From Anaerolineae bacterium (GTDB lineage: Bacteria; Chloroflexota; Anaerolineae; DUEN01): a stretch of 6,092 nucleotides of DNA. The notes beneath the pieces were generated by a model, which saw only the letters and a list, made by a program, of their open reading frames with translations, did no database searches and was not told the origin of the DNA. The stretch covers positions 1 to 6,092 of the forward strand of contig JAGHDS010000370.1 of NCBI GenBank assembly GCA_021159845.1, given 5' to 3'. Of this stretch, positions 5,130-6,092 are shown one piece after another. The position numbers were made by a program, and so were the translations under genes. The stretch's first letter is position 1; each line of letters begins with the position of its first letter.

Positions 5130-6055
5130 ATCACCTCGCCTCGCACGCGAGGATCAAGTACAGCCTGCAAGACATCCACCGCCAGATTAGCAAGCAGATA
5201 GCTCGCAGCGATCAACAGGGTTACACCCACAACGACCGGCTCGTCCCGATCGAACACAGCCTGGACGGCCAACCGTCCTATGCCCGGCCAGCCAAAGATC
5301 GTCTCGATAATGAAAGCGCCGCCCAGGAGACGCCCGAACTGCAATCCAACAACCGTGATGACCGGGACGATCCCATTGCGAAGCACATAATGGAGGAACA
5401 CATACCTTCCTGACATCCCCTTAGCGTGTCCCGTCCGCACATAGTCGGCGGAACGCACCTCCATGATGCTGGAGCGCAGCATCCGGGCCAGCACCGCCGC
5501 GCCAGGCAGCGCCAGGCTGACAGCAGGCAACAGCAAATGGGACATCCCGCCCGCTCCCGTCACGGGCAACCACCCCAACTTCATGGCGAAGATGAAGATC
5601 AACAGCAAGGCCAGCCAGAAGTTGGGAACGGAAAATCCCAACAGAGCGCCGCCCATGATCACAACATCCAACCAGGACCCCGGCCGCGCCGACGCGATCA
5701 CAGCCGCCAGGCTTCCCAAAGCCACAGCGATCCCCATCGCCGTCAACGTCAGGGCAACCGTGTACGGGAAGCGCTCCATGATGAGCTCGGTTACGGGCCG
5801 ACCACTCATCACAGAGCGCCCAAGATCACCATGCAGTGCAAGCCCGGCCAGGAATCGCCCATAGCGAGCGAGCAGGCTCGCATCCAAACCCAGGTCATGC
5901 CGCAAAGCCGCTTTCTCCTGGGCCGACGCGCTATCGCCCACCAGCACATCGGCGGCATCCCCAGGCGCTACATCGAGTGCCCCGAAGACAAGGAAACTGA
6001 CGACGAGGAGCACGATCAACCCGCCCGCCAGCCTCCGGAGCATGTAACCCAACAC
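5126..6055 (-). CDS. ABC importer permease, OppB/DppB type
   Basis: This is a 309-residue inner-membrane permease, partner of the OppC-type protein that follows. It starts with the usual short basic head and first helix (MLGYMLRRLAGGLIVLLVVSF). The periplasmic segment has LGLDASLLARYGRFLAGL and HGDLGRSV (55-82), standard for OppB proteins. The later part has SVPNFWLALLLI (142-153), the coupling loop around SADYVRTGHAKGMSGRYVF (202-220), ETIFGWPGIGRL (251-262) and a C-terminal DPRVR. The start is GTG at 6055 with GAGGTG 4 bases upstream; an in-frame ATG at 6043 is the fallback but would cut the head. The stop overlaps the next gene as ATGA. The upstream gene, expected to be a substrate-binding protein, lies mostly outside the window. 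Confidence 0.93.
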   Translation of the reverse strand: MLGYMLRRLAGGLIVLLVVSFLVFGALDVAPGDAADVLVGDSASAQEKAALRHDLGLDASLLARYGRFLAGLALHGDLGRSVMSGRPVTELIMERFPYTVALTLTAMGIAVALGSLAAVIASARPGSWLDVVIMGGALLGFSVPNFWLALLLIFIFAMKLGWLPVTGAGGMSHLLLPAVSLALPGAAVLARMLRSSIMEVRSADYVRTGHAKGMSGRYVFLHYVLRNGIVPVITVVGLQFGRLLGGAFIIETIFGWPGIGRLAVQAVFDRDEPVVVGVTLLIAASYLLANLAVDVLQAVLDPRVRGEVI

Positions 6056-6058
6056 CGC

Positions 6059-6092
6059 TCACCTCTCCGCCACGTACGCGTCATTCAACAAA
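6059..6092 (-). CDS. Possible C-terminal end of an upstream gene (partial)
   Basis: One minus-strand frame is open from the edge and would end LLNDAYVAER before TGA at 6061-6059, three bases before the OppB GTG and inside its ribosome binding site. Such tight packing is common when a solute-binding protein gene precedes oppB. A second frame instead stops at 6083-6081. With ten codons the choice cannot be settled. Confidence 0.25.
   Translation of the reverse strand, partial: LLNDAYVAER
6060..6065 (-). promoter_or_regulatory. Ribosome binding site deciding the GTG start of the OppB-type gene
   Basis: GAGGTG on the minus strand lies 4 bases before GTG 6055, a better placement than for the in-frame ATG at 6043. 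It supports the non-ATG start and a full-length first membrane helix. Confidence 0.65.

Noticed and set aside
4880..5413. 177-codon plus-strand frame across the permease junction
   Set aside because: It is antisense to both permeases, and the peptide is polar with no membrane or domain pattern.

Overview
The window looks like part of a G+C-rich bacterial chromosome. The best guess is a member of the Chloroflexota, from three features seen together: a tandem pair of compact FemAB proteins, G+C-rich AAGCCCCGGCTT-type hairpins, and interspersed GCAAAG-type repeats. This is inference; no rRNA or taxonomic marker is present. Every gene I can support lies on the minus strand, so the window is best read from right to left.

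Right part (6092 to 4197): an oligopeptide/dipeptide/nickel-type ABC importer. A possible last few codons of an upstream gene end inside the ribosome binding site of an OppB/DppB-type permease (GTG start, 5126-6055). An OppC/DppC-type permease (4197-5129) follows with an ATGA overlap. No ATPase gene follows. Middle (4003 to 3500): a 167-residue FMN nitroreductase-family protein, preceded by a 193-bp spacer with a candidate promoter, small hairpins and a degenerate repeat. Between it and the next gene lies a roughly 215-bp imperfect inverted-repeat element (3266-3480) with several nested layers of symmetry.

Centre-left (3193 to 1086): two tandem FemAB/FemX-like aminoacyl transferases, each exactly 351 residues, joined by a GTGA overlap. 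A near-consensus promoter lies so close to the first ATG that the transcript is probably leaderless. The pair probably works on the peptidoglycan stem peptide or a related cell-envelope acceptor. A perfect 19-bp inverted repeat (953-993) is the likely terminator.

Left (764 to 1): a candidate regulated promoter with two GCTTACAG/CTGTAAGC direct repeats 11 bp apart, then the first 221 codons of a secreted protein that runs off the left edge. It has a signal peptide and a VDGxxxEWD motif typical of CBM9/DOMON-like beta-sandwich domains. Its base composition is visibly less G+C-rich than the other genes. The stretch 765-952 holds nothing I can support.

The window therefore contains an importer, a stand-alone redox enzyme, an envelope-modification pair and an extracellular protein, each in its own transcription unit. 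I see no evidence of a wholly new multi-gene system. The points most worth a second look are the leaderless FemAB promoter, the nested repeat element, the direct-repeat operator, and the edge-truncated secreted protein.
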